Origin: JADKIH01 sp964595205
Lineage (GTDB): Bacteria; Bacteroidota; Bacteroidia; AKYH767-A; 2013-40CM-41-45
Length of the DNA stretch: 64,000 bases
Direction: 5' to 3'
NCBI GenBank assembly: GCA_964595205.1
Contig: CAZQOQ010000015.1
Location: 124,001-188,000 of the forward strand
The notes below the pieces were generated by a model that saw nothing but the letters and a program-made list of their open reading frames with translations, was not told the DNA's origin and ran no database searches. How positions within the stretch are numbered: the stretch's first letter is position 1; each line of letters starts with the position of its first letter. The translations under genes and the position numbers were made by a program. Positions 1 through 8,268 of this stretch are shown here, one piece after another.

Positions 1-174
1 ATCACACTGCCTGGTAATCAACGCAGGGTATTTTGCTTTAGCGTCATCGAGAGCCGACTGCCTCCTGCCGCAGATGATTACCTGGTTTTTCTCTTTTAAA
101 AATCGTTCGGCCATGCCAAAACCAATTCCGGTTGCTCCGCCTGTAATCAGGATCTTGTTATTTTCTAAGTTCAT
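1..174 (-). CDS. Short-chain dehydrogenase, N-terminal part (runs off the window)
   Basis: The minus strand from an ATG at 174 stays open to the window edge and gives 58 residues beginning MNLENNKILITGGATGIGF. The TGGATGIG stretch (about residues 11-18) is the glycine-rich NAD(P)-binding motif of classical short-chain dehydrogenases, and CGRRQ at the end of beta-2 is typical of NADP-preferring members. The catalytic part lies outside the window, so the substrate cannot be named. It is the next gene downstream of a second SDR (185-877) with only a 10-base gap, so the two are probably co-transcribed, but they are different proteins. Confidence 0.8.
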   Translation of the reverse strand, partial: MNLENNKILITGGATGIGFGMAERFLKEKNQVIICGRRQSALDDAKAKYPALITRQCD

Positions 175-184
175 ATTATTTTTA

Positions 185-877
185 TTACCAATCAATTTCA
201 TGTTTATTACGGAAAAATTTTCCGGTCATATCAGATGGTGCTTCCGTTGCAAGCCAAACCGGAGTTTCAGCACCTTTTTGTACGGAGACCGGAGCGGATT
301 TGCCTCCCATGTCGGTTTTTACCCAGCCGGGACAGACTGCATTCACGGATATTCCATATTCACTGAGTTCGTAAGCGAGATGTCGCGTGAGTCCGTTTAA
401 CATCGTCTTGGAAATGCAATAAGCCGGCGACCAGCCTCCGACAGGATCCGTCATAGAGCCACCGCCGCTGGAAAGATTAACGATCCGCGAGGGCCGGTTC
501 AAAGAAGATAAAAACTCTTTAATCACGTTCAAGGGTCCGAAGCAATTTGTTTGAATTGTCTTATTTAGTAAATCAACGCTGTCGGTAAGAAGATTTTCAT
601 CGTGTGGGACAATGATAGCGGCATTGTTAACGAGGACGTCCAGCCTGGTTTTATATTTTAAAAAAACTTCAGATGCATTCATAATACTTTTAAGTTCACT
701 TACATCCATCAATAAAACTTCGGCACTGAGATTTTCGCTGTTTAATTTAGACTGAGCATCAGACAACCGATTCTCATCACGGCCTGAAATAAAAACCCGT
801 AATCCTTTCTTACACAACTGCCTGGCAATTTCAAATCCAATTCCCTTATTTGACCCGGTGATTAAGGCTGTTTTCAT
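185..877 (-). CDS. Short-chain dehydrogenase/reductase (carbonyl-reductase-like)
   Basis: This 230-residue cytoplasmic NAD(P)-dependent oxidoreductase has the full classical SDR set: TGSNKGIG at residues 7-14, an NNAAI motif near residue 87, a serine in NLSSGGG and the catalytic YCISK (YxxxK) near residue 153, then the PGWVKTDMGG loop. The TGSNKGIG and PGWVKTDMGG versions resemble carbonyl-reductase-type SDRs, but the substrate is unknown. The ATG at 877 is preferred over an in-frame TTG two codons upstream. It is followed by another SDR on the same strand; a secreted hypothetical gene ends 11 bases before its start. Confidence 0.88.
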   Translation of the reverse strand: MKTALITGSNKGIGFEIARQLCKKGLRVFISGRDENRLSDAQSKLNSENLSAEVLLMDVSELKSIMNASEVFLKYKTRLDVLVNNAAIIVPHDENLLTDSVDLLNKTIQTNCFGPLNVIKEFLSSLNRPSRIVNLSSGGGSMTDPVGGWSPAYCISKTMLNGLTRHLAYELSEYGISVNAVCPGWVKTDMGGKSAPVSVQKGAETPVWLATEAPSDMTGKFFRNKHEIDW

Positions 878-888
878 CAGCAAAAATT

Positions 889-1398
889 CTAATCGAACAA
901 TTCTTCGGATATCTCTACAAGGCTATTGTCGCGAAAATCCGTCAGCGAACCCTGTCGGGTATTCACTTTGCCCGGTATGTCTGTCGTTACGCCTGTATCC
1001 ACGTTTATCACTTTTACTCCGATCGAATTCTTGCTCCCGGCGGAAGTATAGGTATCATAAATTACATACCTGTAGTTTTCATTGTCGAAGAAAAAGTAAT
1101 TCAAATCCATGCCCTCGTTTCCGGGGCCGCCGCCACGCAAATAAAATGAGTATTTGAATTTTTTCCAGCTCCCGGTATCCCTTTCCGGAAATTCCATCTC
1201 AATCCTGCCTTTATTCATAAACCTGTAAACGATATATTTGTTTGATGTGTCTTTTGCCAGCACAACCTGGCTCGACGACTTCGTATAAAATGAAAAAACA
1301 ATTGCCTCGTTTTTCAACAGTGGCTGGTCCGCATGTAATCGTATGCATGCAGCCATTATTACACATATTGAAATTATGGCTTTAAGGTAACGCTTCAT
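889..1398 (-). CDS. Secreted protein of unknown function
   Basis: This 169-residue protein is not recognised. Residues 1-24 form a signal peptide (KR, a hydrophobic stretch and a cut after LHA), so export to the periplasm or outer membrane is likely. The mature part is rich in aromatic and beta-forming residues, with an SFYLRGGGPGNEGMDLNYFFFDNE stretch typical of a small beta protein; only part of that motif is quoted in the family sense and no catalytic signature is seen. It lies 11 bases upstream of the SDR gene on the same strand and may share its transcript. Confidence 0.6.
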   Translation of the reverse strand: MKRYLKAIISICVIMAACIRLHADQPLLKNEAIVFSFYTKSSSQVVLAKDTSNKYIVYRFMNKGRIEMEFPERDTGSWKKFKYSFYLRGGGPGNEGMDLNYFFFDNENYRYVIYDTYTSAGSKNSIGVKVINVDTGVTTDIPGKVNTRQGSLTDFRDNSLVEISEELFD

Positions 1399-1438
1399 TT
1401 TATGATCGGAGATAAGTCAAATGTAGCTATTCACTCCG

Positions 1439-1987
1439 TTATTTTGACACTTCGTCTTTTAATAATCCGAAATACATTACGTCGATCAGTTCTCCATCAA
1501 AGGTTTTGAAATCGCTTCGCAGGACGCCTTCCCTGGTAAATCTGTTTTTCTCTGCCACCCTCAGGCTTCCGTAATTATCCCGGCTGATCCTTAGGAATAT
1601 TTTATTCAGATTTTTATTTGCGAAAAGATGATCCGTCACCAGGCCGACTGCTTTGGTTATAATTCCTTTTCCTTCGTAATTGCGATCTATGAAAAAGCCC
1701 ATTTCTCCTTTACCTATATGCCAGTCGATATCCTTTAAGAATACGGAGCCAATGATTTTTTCCGTTACCCTCTCTTCAATCAGATACGTGAAGAATTCAT
1801 TCTTTTCCGAGAGAGATATTCTTAAATCCGTAAACTGGATGGTAGAAGAGAGATCTTTGTTCGAAGAAACTGTTTTAGGAAAATACTTTGATATTCTATC
1901 CCTGTTCTCATTAATTAAATTGAAATATTTTTCGGCATCCCTCTTTTCAATAGACCGGATAATTATCTTTTCGTTTCCTGTAATCAT
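1439..1987 (-). CDS. GNAT family N-acetyltransferase (RimJ/RimL-like)
   Basis: This 182-residue protein fits the Acetyltransf_3 branch of the GNAT fold. The opening IIIRSIEKRDAEKYFNLI matches its usual N-terminus, GEMGFFIDRNYEGKGIITKA covers the beta-4 strand and acetyl-CoA loop, and NLNKIFLRISRDNYGSLRVAEK is the typical C-terminal half. It probably N-acetylates a protein or small amine from acetyl-CoA in the cytoplasm. The ATG at 1987 is chosen because homology begins there. Upstream in-frame ATGs at 2011 and 2059 would add a hydrophobic extension that runs into the cco operator at 2047-2059. It is divergent from ccoI. Confidence 0.75.
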   Translation of the reverse strand: MITGNEKIIIRSIEKRDAEKYFNLINENRDRISKYFPKTVSSNKDLSSTIQFTDLRISLSEKNEFFTYLIEERVTEKIIGSVFLKDIDWHIGKGEMGFFIDRNYEGKGIITKAVGLVTDHLFANKNLNKIFLRISRDNYGSLRVAEKNRFTREGVLRSDFKTFDGELIDVMYFGLLKDEVSK

Positions 1988-2046
1988 AATGGAATAATTG
2001 AAAAATGCCATCAAAGTAAAGAAGAAATAGCTTTGCTGTTTAAGTA

Positions 2047-2059
2047 TGACATAAATCAT
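2047..2059 (+). promoter_or_regulatory. CRP/FNR-like operator upstream of ccoI
   Basis: The 13-mer TGACATAAATCAT contains the dyad TGA-N6-TCA that forms the core of CRP/FNR-family sites (FNR consensus TTGAT-N4-ATCAA). The identical 13-mer is at 4613-4625 before ccoS. Its centre (2052.5) is 58.5 bp from the last G of the -7 element at 2104-2111, exactly as at the ccoS copy. This suggests a class-I-type activator site near -64. The motif and spacing are seen; the regulator is inferred. Confidence 0.55.
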
Positions 2060-2081
2060 ATCAGCATCGGTCAGGAATCAG

Positions 2082-2111
2082 TTTGGAAGGAGCTGGCGCA
2101 AATTAATATTG
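2082..2111 (+). promoter_or_regulatory. Bacteroidota-type promoter of ccoI
   Basis: TTTG at 2082-2085, an 18-bp spacer, then TAATATTG at 2104-2111, one mismatch from TAnnTTTG. The ATG of ccoI begins 7 bases after the last G, so the transcript would have almost no 5' leader. Confidence 0.45.
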
Positions 2112-2117
2112 CAATTG

Positions 2118-4517
2118 ATGCCGGAAATAGCCGAGAAAACTTTATGTTACCATTGCGGAGACCTTTGTAATGGCGAAACAATTGTATCAGAAGGAAGATC
2201 TTTCTGTTGCACGGGATGTAAGCTGGTGTATGAGATACTCTCAGAGAACAACCTGTGTACATATTATGACCTGAACAGGAATCCGGGAATCAAGCAGGGC
2301 AGCCTTACCGGAAAACGATTTAGTTTTCTGGATGAGCCTGAATTTTTTCAGAAGCTGATCAGTTTTCAGAATGGTGAAGAGGTGAGGGTATCCTTCCACA
2401 TACCTTCAATGCACTGCAGCAGTTGTATCTGGCTTTTAGAAAATTTCAAAAGGGTCGACAATGGGGTGAGTCAATCGAATGTGAATTTTTTGAAGAAGGA
2501 AATTCATCTGACGTTCAACAACAGGAAGACTTCACTGCGTAAGATCGTCGAGGCTCTAACGCAGTTGGGTTATGAGCCATCACTGAATCTGGATTCCATT
2601 GGAAAGAAAGAAAAGAAAAGGGCAAACCGCAGCCGGATAATCAGGATCGGCGTTGCGGGATTTTGTTTCGGCAATATCATGATGCTTTATTTTCCTGAAT
2701 ATTTTTCGTCGGGACAGGTTATTGATCATGAACTGAAACTTTTCTTCAGTTATATGACGCTTCTGCTTTCGCTACCTGTCTTCTTTTACAGTGCCAGCGA
2801 GTTCTTCATAAAATCGTATCAGGCGATTAAGCATGGTTCAACTTCCATCGACATACCCATTGCATTGGGCATTGCAGCAATTTTTCTGCGAAGCGCCTTT
2901 GAGATCCTGTCACGGACCGGCGCCGGATTTCTGGACAGCGGAAGCGGGCTGGTGTTTTTCATGCTTATCGGAAGATGGTTTCAGGACTTTACTTTCGATT
3001 CGATGGCTTTCGACCGTGATTACAAATCCTATTTCCCAATCTCGGTTACCACCATTAAAAACGGAATCGAGAAGGATGTGTTTGTAAACGATCTGAAGAT
3101 AAAGGACAGGATCATAATCCGGAACAACGAGATCATCCCCGTTGATGCAATGCTTCTGAAGGGTAATGCACGCCTCGACTATCATTTCGTTACTGGCGAA
3201 TCGATGCCTGTTACGGTGCATGCCGGAGAAACAGTTTTTGCCGGTGCAAAACAGACCGGCTCGCTCATTGAATTGCAGGTGACCAAAGAAATTTCACAGA
3301 GTAATCTGACCCAGCTATGGAACCGGAATTATGAAGGCAGGGAAAGCAGTGGTTTTGATAAATTGGTTCAGTCGATTAGCAGGTGGTTTATTTATGTCGT
3401 TCTTTTCATCGCTTCCGTTTCAGCTGCCTATTGGTGGAGTATCGATATCCACATTGCCATGCGCGCTTTCACTGCAGTGCTGGTCATTGCCTGCCCATGC
3501 GCGCTCGCTTTATCTGCTCCATTCACCTATGGGAATATTTTGCGCATTCTGGGGAGGAATAAAATTTACCTGAGGAATTATCAGGCGCTTGAAAAGCTGG
3601 CCGATATAAACGTTGTCGTTTTCGATAAGACGGGAACTCTTACGGAAAACAATTCGACATCTGTCGGATATGAGGGAAATCTGCTTTCGACCGAGGAAAG
3701 AAAACTCGTCTTTTCCCTGGCCCGGCAATCCCTTCATCCACTGAGCAAACTGGTCTCAAGAACATTGTCGTCGGATGATTTTTATCCCGTGACCGATTTC
3801 AGGGAAACTACCGGTAAGGGTATTTCTGCTCTTGTCAACGGTTACTTCGTTCGCCTTGGAACTGCTGACTTTACCGGCAGTCCCGCCGCAGACGATTCCA
3901 TTTTCCTCACAAGAGTATTCGTTTCTATTGACAGGAAGAATGCCGGGCATTTTATTTTCGGTAATTGGTACCGGAAGGGAACCGATGAGCTTGCAAAATC
4001 ACTGCAAAGGAAAAAATATCAGCTTGCTGTATTGACAGGCGATAACGAAAGCGAGAAAAGCAACCTCAGGAAAATTTTTCCGGGAGATGCTGAAATCCGT
4101 TTCAACCAGTCACCTTCTGATAAACTGAGTTTCATTAAATGCCTTCACGAGAAGAAACTTAAAGTGATGATGGTCGGAGACGGATTGAATGATGCCGGCG
4201 CCCTGTTGCAGAGTGATGTCGGGATTTCGATTACCGATAATACCAATTCATTCACTCCGGCCAGCGATGGTATTGCCGATGCATCACAGTTGGAAAAACT
4301 CCAAAAGTTACTCGCTTATTCGAAGTCGGCCGTACGGATAATAATCATCAGCTTCATCATTTCATTGCTGTATAACTTCATCGGATTATCATTCGCAGTT
4401 ACGGGTAAACTCTCACCGCTCATTGCTGCCATCCTTATGCCGATCAGCACAATAAGCCTGGTGTTATTTACCGTCATTTCAAGTACTATTAAAGGAAAGT
4501 TACTTGGCTTTAAATGA
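2118..4517 (+). CDS. ccoI: cbb3 oxidase-associated copper-transporting P-type ATPase CcoI
   Basis: This 799-residue P1B-type ATPase exports copper across the inner membrane for CuB assembly of cbb3 oxidase. The N-terminus has a cysteine-rich metal-binding domain (CYHCG, then CCTGC) followed by an HMA domain with MHCSSC. Membrane helices surround a CPC ion-channel motif near residue 457. The phosphorylation site DKTGTLT begins near residue 503, followed by an HPLSKL nucleotide-domain motif and GDGLNDAG near the end. Length and order match the FixI/CcoI type. The ATG at 2118 is chosen over an in-frame TTG at 2109. It is the first gene of the cco locus and has its own promoter and operator. Confidence 0.93.
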   Translation: MPEIAEKTLCYHCGDLCNGETIVSEGRSFCCTGCKLVYEILSENNLCTYYDLNRNPGIKQGSLTGKRFSFLDEPEFFQKLISFQNGEEVRVSFHIPSMHCSSCIWLLENFKRVDNGVSQSNVNFLKKEIHLTFNNRKTSLRKIVEALTQLGYEPSLNLDSIGKKEKKRANRSRIIRIGVAGFCFGNIMMLYFPEYFSSGQVIDHELKLFFSYMTLLLSLPVFFYSASEFFIKSYQAIKHGSTSIDIPIALGIAAIFLRSAFEILSRTGAGFLDSGSGLVFFMLIGRWFQDFTFDSMAFDRDYKSYFPISVTTIKNGIEKDVFVNDLKIKDRIIIRNNEIIPVDAMLLKGNARLDYHFVTGESMPVTVHAGETVFAGAKQTGSLIELQVTKEISQSNLTQLWNRNYEGRESSGFDKLVQSISRWFIYVVLFIASVSAAYWWSIDIHIAMRAFTAVLVIACPCALALSAPFTYGNILRILGRNKIYLRNYQALEKLADINVVVFDKTGTLTENNSTSVGYEGNLLSTEERKLVFSLARQSLHPLSKLVSRTLSSDDFYPVTDFRETTGKGISALVNGYFVRLGTADFTGSPAADDSIFLTRVFVSIDRKNAGHFIFGNWYRKGTDELAKSLQRKKYQLAVLTGDNESEKSNLRKIFPGDAEIRFNQSPSDKLSFIKCLHEKKLKVMMVGDGLNDAGALLQSDVGISITDNTNSFTPASDGIADASQLEKLQKLLAYSKSAVRIIIISFIISLLYNFIGLSFAVTGKLSPLIAAILMPISTISLVLFTVISSTIKGKLLGFK

Positions 4518-4612
4518 GACAGTTCATTAATTTATTTACAGAGTTTTCCCAAAAAAGCAAGGAACGACAAATTGAAATGATCCGATGAATGAGATAGTTA
4601 CAAATTTCAAAC

Positions 4613-4625
4613 TGACATAAATCAT
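4613..4625 (+). promoter_or_regulatory. CRP/FNR-like operator upstream of ccoS
   Basis: Second copy of TGACATAAATCAT, identical over 13 bp to the site before ccoI. Its dyad centre at 4618.5 is 58.5 bp from the last G of the TAGGTTTG box at 4670-4677. No TTTG is found at the expected -33 position here, which fits an activator-dependent promoter. Confidence 0.55.
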
Positions 4626-4669
4626 GAATACATATAATGTTTATCATAATAAAAAAATACCCCACAAAG

Positions 4670-4677
4670 TAGGTTTG
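4670..4677 (+). promoter_or_regulatory. -7 element of the ccoSNOQP promoter
   Basis: TAGGTTTG matches TAnnTTTG perfectly and lies 8 bases before the ATG of ccoS, so the message would be nearly leaderless. The absence of a good -33 box and the upstream operator suggest positive control. Confidence 0.5.
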
Positions 4678-4685
4678 TGTCAATT

Positions 4686-4868
4686 ATGAGCGTAATAATC
4701 ATTTTGATAATTGCCAGCTTACTTGTTGCCACCGGGTTCCTGATTTCTTTTTTCTGGGCGGTAGGGAATGGTCAGTACGACGATGATTATACACCATCGG
4801 TGCGGATACTTTTCGATGACGAGCCGGTGAACGACAATAATAACATAGAAAATAATCAAACTACATAA
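4686..4868 (+). CDS. ccoS: cbb3 oxidase maturation protein CcoS
   Basis: A 60-residue membrane protein with one N-terminal transmembrane helix (VIIILIIASLLVATGFLISF) and an acidic tail containing WAVGNGQYDDDYTP and ILFDDE, the pattern of CcoS/FixS. CcoS is needed to insert cofactors (heme and CuB) into CcoN. The ATG at 4686 is preferred over an upstream GTG at 4677, which overlaps the -7 promoter box. It sits 18 bases before ccoNO in the usual Bacteroidota order. Confidence 0.88.
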   Translation: MSVIIILIIASLLVATGFLISFFWAVGNGQYDDDYTPSVRILFDDEPVNDNNNIENNQTT

Positions 4869-4886
4869 TCCAAACGTTTTTTTAAA

Positions 4887-7013
4887 ATGACGATAGAAAA
4901 ATTCAATTACGACAACAGGATTGTTCGGAATTTTGCCATTGCTACCGTGGTCTGGGGCATCGTAGCCATGCTCGTAGGATTGCTTGCAGCCCTGCAGATT
5001 CCTTTTCCTTTTCTGAATTTCGATCCACACGCAACCTTCGGAAGAGTCAGGCCATTGCATACGAATGCAATCATCTTCGCTTTCGTGGGGAATGGAATGT
5101 TTATGGGAATCTATTATTCTCTGCAGCGATTACTGAAAGCCCGGATGTTCAGCGACCTGTTAAGCAAGGTTCATTTCTGGGGATGGCAGCTGATCATTTT
5201 GTCCGCTGCTCTCACACTTCCTTTTGGAATTACCTCCGGAAAAGAATACGCAGAACTCGAGTGGCCGATTGACATTGCAATCGCTTTAATCTGGGTGGTG
5301 TTTGCCATCAACATGTTTGGAACACTGATCAAACGCAGGGAAAGGCACCTGTATGTTGCAATCTGGTTTTACATTGCCACGGTTGTTACTGTTGCCGTTC
5401 TTCATATCGTAAATTCGATCGAACTTCCTGTTTCATTTTTAAAGAGTTATTCAGTATACGCCGGCGTACAGGATGCATTGGTTCAATGGTGGTATGGGCA
5501 CAATGCAGTTGCATTCTTCCTCACCACTCCATACCTCGGTTTGATGTATTATTTTTTGCCGAAAGCTGTGAACAGGCCGGTTTATTCTTACCGGTTGTCA
5601 ATCATCCACTTCTGGGCACTGATATTCCTGTACATCTGGGCCGGCCCTCACCATCTGCTTTATACTGCTCTGCCTGACTGGGCCCAGTCGCTCGGCGTCG
5701 TATTTTCTGTCATGCTTATCGCTCCATCCTGGGGAGGTATGATTAACGGTTTGCTCACCCTCCGTGGTGCATGGGACAGGGTAAGAGACAATGTTGAACT
5801 TAAGTTTTTCGTGGTCGCGGTAACGGCATACGGTATGTCGACATTCGAAGGACCGATGCTCTCGCTGAAGTCAGTGAACGCCATTGCTCACTTTACTGAC
5901 TGGATAATCGGTCACGTTCACATCGGCGGACTTGGCTGGAACGGATTTCTCACATTCGGTATATTATACTGGTTAATACCAAGAATTTATAACACCTCAC
6001 TTTACTCAAAGAAACTGGCTGGGTTTCATTTTTGGATAGGAACATTGGGAATCATCTTTTATGCAATCCCGATGTATTTTGCCGGGTTTACACAACACTT
6101 CATGTGGAAGGAATTCACTGAAGATGGAGTGCTGCGTTACCCTAACTTCCTGGAAACTGTTGTTCAGATTATTCCAATGTACATGTTGAGAGCATTGGGC
6201 GGTACCCTTTATTTAATTGGCGCTGTAGTTATGGTTTATAACCTTGTTAAGACCGCCAAGTCCGGTAAACTCGTTTCTGACGAACCGGCTGAAGCATATG
6301 CCCTGGAAAAGGTATATGTAGAAAAACACAAAGGCCACTGGCACCGCTGGATCGAACGCAGACCAATTCAGATGCTGATCATCAGTCTTGTGGTAATTTT
6401 AATTGGCGGTCTCGTCGAATTGATACCGACTTTCATGGTCAGGTCGAACGTCCCAACCATTGCAAGCGTAAAGCCATATACTCCGCTTGAATTACAGGGA
6501 AGGGATATTTATATCCGCGAAGGATGTTATGTCTGTCACTCACAGATGGTGCGTCCATTCCGTTTCGAGACCGAGCGTTACGGAGAATATTCTAAACCGG
6601 GAGAATTTGTTTACGATCATCCGTTTCAATGGGGAAGTAAGCGTACCGGCCCGGATCTCCATCGCGAAGGCGGCAGATATCCTAATTCATGGCATTACAA
6701 CCACATGGAAGATCCCCGTACCATGTCGCCCGGAAGCATAATGCCGCCATATCCGCAGATGATCGAAAATGACCTTGACACGTCAACGACGGCTGCCAAG
6801 ATCAGAACCATGCAGAAACTCGGCGTTCCGTATCCTGACGGCTATGATGCTGTTGCGAATACGGACCTGATGAGACAGGCAAATTCCATCAGTGCCGACC
6901 TTGCCAAAGATGGAATCAAAGTTCAGGGCAATAAGGAGATTGTTGCAATCATTGCTTACCTCCAGCGCCTCGGAATCGATATCAAAAAAGAAAGATTAAC
7001 TGAAAAAAAATAA
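4887..7013 (+). CDS. ccoNO: cbb3-type cytochrome c oxidase, fused subunits I and II (CcoN-CcoO)
   Basis: This 708-residue protein joins the catalytic subunit CcoN (about residues 1-470) to the monoheme subunit CcoO (about 500-708), a fusion usual in Bacteroidota. It reduces O2 to water and pumps protons in the inner membrane. Metal ligands are all present: H58 and H345 for low-spin heme b, H343 for heme b3, and H205, H255 and H256 for CuB. Y249 sits where the cross-linked tyrosine is known in the Pseudomonas enzyme (numbering offset by two). The CcoO part has a membrane helix near 495-515 and one heme c site, CYVCH at 547-551. Confidence 0.95.
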   Translation: MTIEKFNYDNRIVRNFAIATVVWGIVAMLVGLLAALQIPFPFLNFDPHATFGRVRPLHTNAIIFAFVGNGMFMGIYYSLQRLLKARMFSDLLSKVHFWGWQLIILSAALTLPFGITSGKEYAELEWPIDIAIALIWVVFAINMFGTLIKRRERHLYVAIWFYIATVVTVAVLHIVNSIELPVSFLKSYSVYAGVQDALVQWWYGHNAVAFFLTTPYLGLMYYFLPKAVNRPVYSYRLSIIHFWALIFLYIWAGPHHLLYTALPDWAQSLGVVFSVMLIAPSWGGMINGLLTLRGAWDRVRDNVELKFFVVAVTAYGMSTFEGPMLSLKSVNAIAHFTDWIIGHVHIGGLGWNGFLTFGILYWLIPRIYNTSLYSKKLAGFHFWIGTLGIIFYAIPMYFAGFTQHFMWKEFTEDGVLRYPNFLETVVQIIPMYMLRALGGTLYLIGAVVMVYNLVKTAKSGKLVSDEPAEAYALEKVYVEKHKGHWHRWIERRPIQMLIISLVVILIGGLVELIPTFMVRSNVPTIASVKPYTPLELQGRDIYIREGCYVCHSQMVRPFRFETERYGEYSKPGEFVYDHPFQWGSKRTGPDLHREGGRYPNSWHYNHMEDPRTMSPGSIMPPYPQMIENDLDTSTTAAKIRTMQKLGVPYPDGYDAVANTDLMRQANSISADLAKDGIKVQGNKEIVAIIAYLQRLGIDIKKERLTEKK

Positions 7014-7020
7014 ATCACTC

Positions 7021-7188
7021 ATGTACAAGGAAGTCCTTTCTCAAATAGAAAATATCAGCATTTATCCTGTTTTTTCCTTCGTGATGTTCTTTGCCTTCTT
7101 TACAATGATTGCCGTTTGGGTAATCAGGTCTAAGAAAAAAGATTTCGAAGAGATAAGCAGAATTCCATTATCAGGTAATGATGAATAA
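7021..7188 (+). CDS. ccoQ: Small CcoQ/FixQ-like subunit
   Basis: This 55-residue gene starts at an ATG 7 bases after ccoNO and ends 14 bases before ccoP. The protein has one transmembrane helix (about residues 17-35, PVFSFVMFFAFFTMIAVWV) followed by a basic RSKKKDF and an acidic tail, the layout of CcoQ/FixQ. CcoQ is a small non-catalytic subunit that stabilises the CcoN-CcoP interaction. Sequence identity in this family is low, so the call rests on size, topology and position. Confidence 0.8.
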   Translation: MYKEVLSQIENISIYPVFSFVMFFAFFTMIAVWVIRSKKKDFEEISRIPLSGNDE

Positions 7189-7202
7189 AAATTGCAAAAG
7201 AA

Positions 7203-8261
7203 ATGAAACGAAACTTAATCATACAGTCGCTTAATACTTTCAGAATGAACATGGCTACATTATTATCCGGGAAAGTCGTGAAACCATTAATCATGGATAA
7301 AAGCAGAAGATTTTTTTTGATGTTGTTATTCCTGACGGCAGGCATTCCGGCATTTGCACAGTCGCCTGCGGCTGAGACCAAGGTGCCGGCGCAGTTCCCG
7401 CAGTGGGCGATGGACCCGGTTGTTTACATCGTTTGTTTTTTATTCCTGATGATGGTCATCACCATCTATATTCTGTACAGGGTGAATATCAGCCTGATCA
7501 AAACAATGGCGCCGAAGGTTTTTGAGGAAAAACACGCAGAAGTTCAGCGGGAAACAGTAGTGAAAAAGGATTCATTGTTCCGCCGCCTTTACCTGAAGAT
7601 GGTTGACAGTGTTCCTGTCGAACATGAGAAGGATGTATTGCTCGATCACGATTATGACGGGATAAAGGAACTCGACAACAATCTTCCACCATGGTGGAAA
7701 TATGGATTTTACTTTACCATTGCCTTCGCCGTATTTTATTTATTGTACTTTCATGTATCCGGAATCGGTAAACTGCAGGGAGAAGAATACAGGGAAGAAC
7801 TTGCAATTGCGGCTGAGCAGAAAGAAGCACGCATGAAAGCAAATGCAAATTTTGTCAACGAAGAGAATGTAGTGGCACTAACCGATGCAGACGGGATTTC
7901 AAAGGGGAAGGAGACGTTTGTCAAACTCTGCGTTGCTTGTCATCGTGCTGATGGTGGCGGACAAGTCGGGCCGAATCTCACTGACGATTACTGGATCCAT
8001 GGCGGAGGAATTAAAAATATTTTCAAGACCATTACATATGGAGTACCCAACAAGGGCATGATCAGCTGGCAGTCGCAGTTGTCGCCCAAACAGATACAGC
8101 AGGTTGGCTCCTATATCATGACATTAAAAGGTACAAATCCGGCCGGAGCAAAAGAGCCTCAGGGTGACATCTGGATGGAAGAAAATGCAGCAAAGCCCGA
8201 CTCAGCGAAAAAGGCAGGCGTTGACTCTGCGAGCGTTGTATCGGCTGAAATGAAAAAATAA
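7203..8261 (+). CDS. ccoP: cbb3 oxidase cytochrome c subunit CcoP
   Basis: This 352-residue membrane-bound cytochrome c carries electrons to CcoNO. Hydrophobic segments lie near residues 36-50, 64-84 and 162-182. The first may be a signal-anchor, and an alternative start at 7293 (residue 31) sits just before it. The periplasmic domain has one heme c motif, CVACH at 243-247, with a candidate axial Met in KGMISWQSQL. Proteobacterial CcoP has two hemes; one is usual in Bacteroidota. The C-terminal 40 residues are a low-complexity Ala/Ser/Lys tail. Confidence 0.92.
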   Translation: MKRNLIIQSLNTFRMNMATLLSGKVVKPLIMDKSRRFFLMLLFLTAGIPAFAQSPAAETKVPAQFPQWAMDPVVYIVCFLFLMMVITIYILYRVNISLIKTMAPKVFEEKHAEVQRETVVKKDSLFRRLYLKMVDSVPVEHEKDVLLDHDYDGIKELDNNLPPWWKYGFYFTIAFAVFYLLYFHVSGIGKLQGEEYREELAIAAEQKEARMKANANFVNEENVVALTDADGISKGKETFVKLCVACHRADGGGQVGPNLTDDYWIHGGGIKNIFKTITYGVPNKGMISWQSQLSPKQIQQVGSYIMTLKGTNPAGAKEPQGDIWMEENAAKPDSAKKAGVDSASVVSAEMKK

Positions 8262-8268
8262 AAAGAAA

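Noticed and set aside
2011..2059. Longer GNAT start at 2059 or 2011
   Set aside because: It would overlap the cco operator and add a hydrophobic segment not seen in the family. The ATG at 1987 fits the homology.
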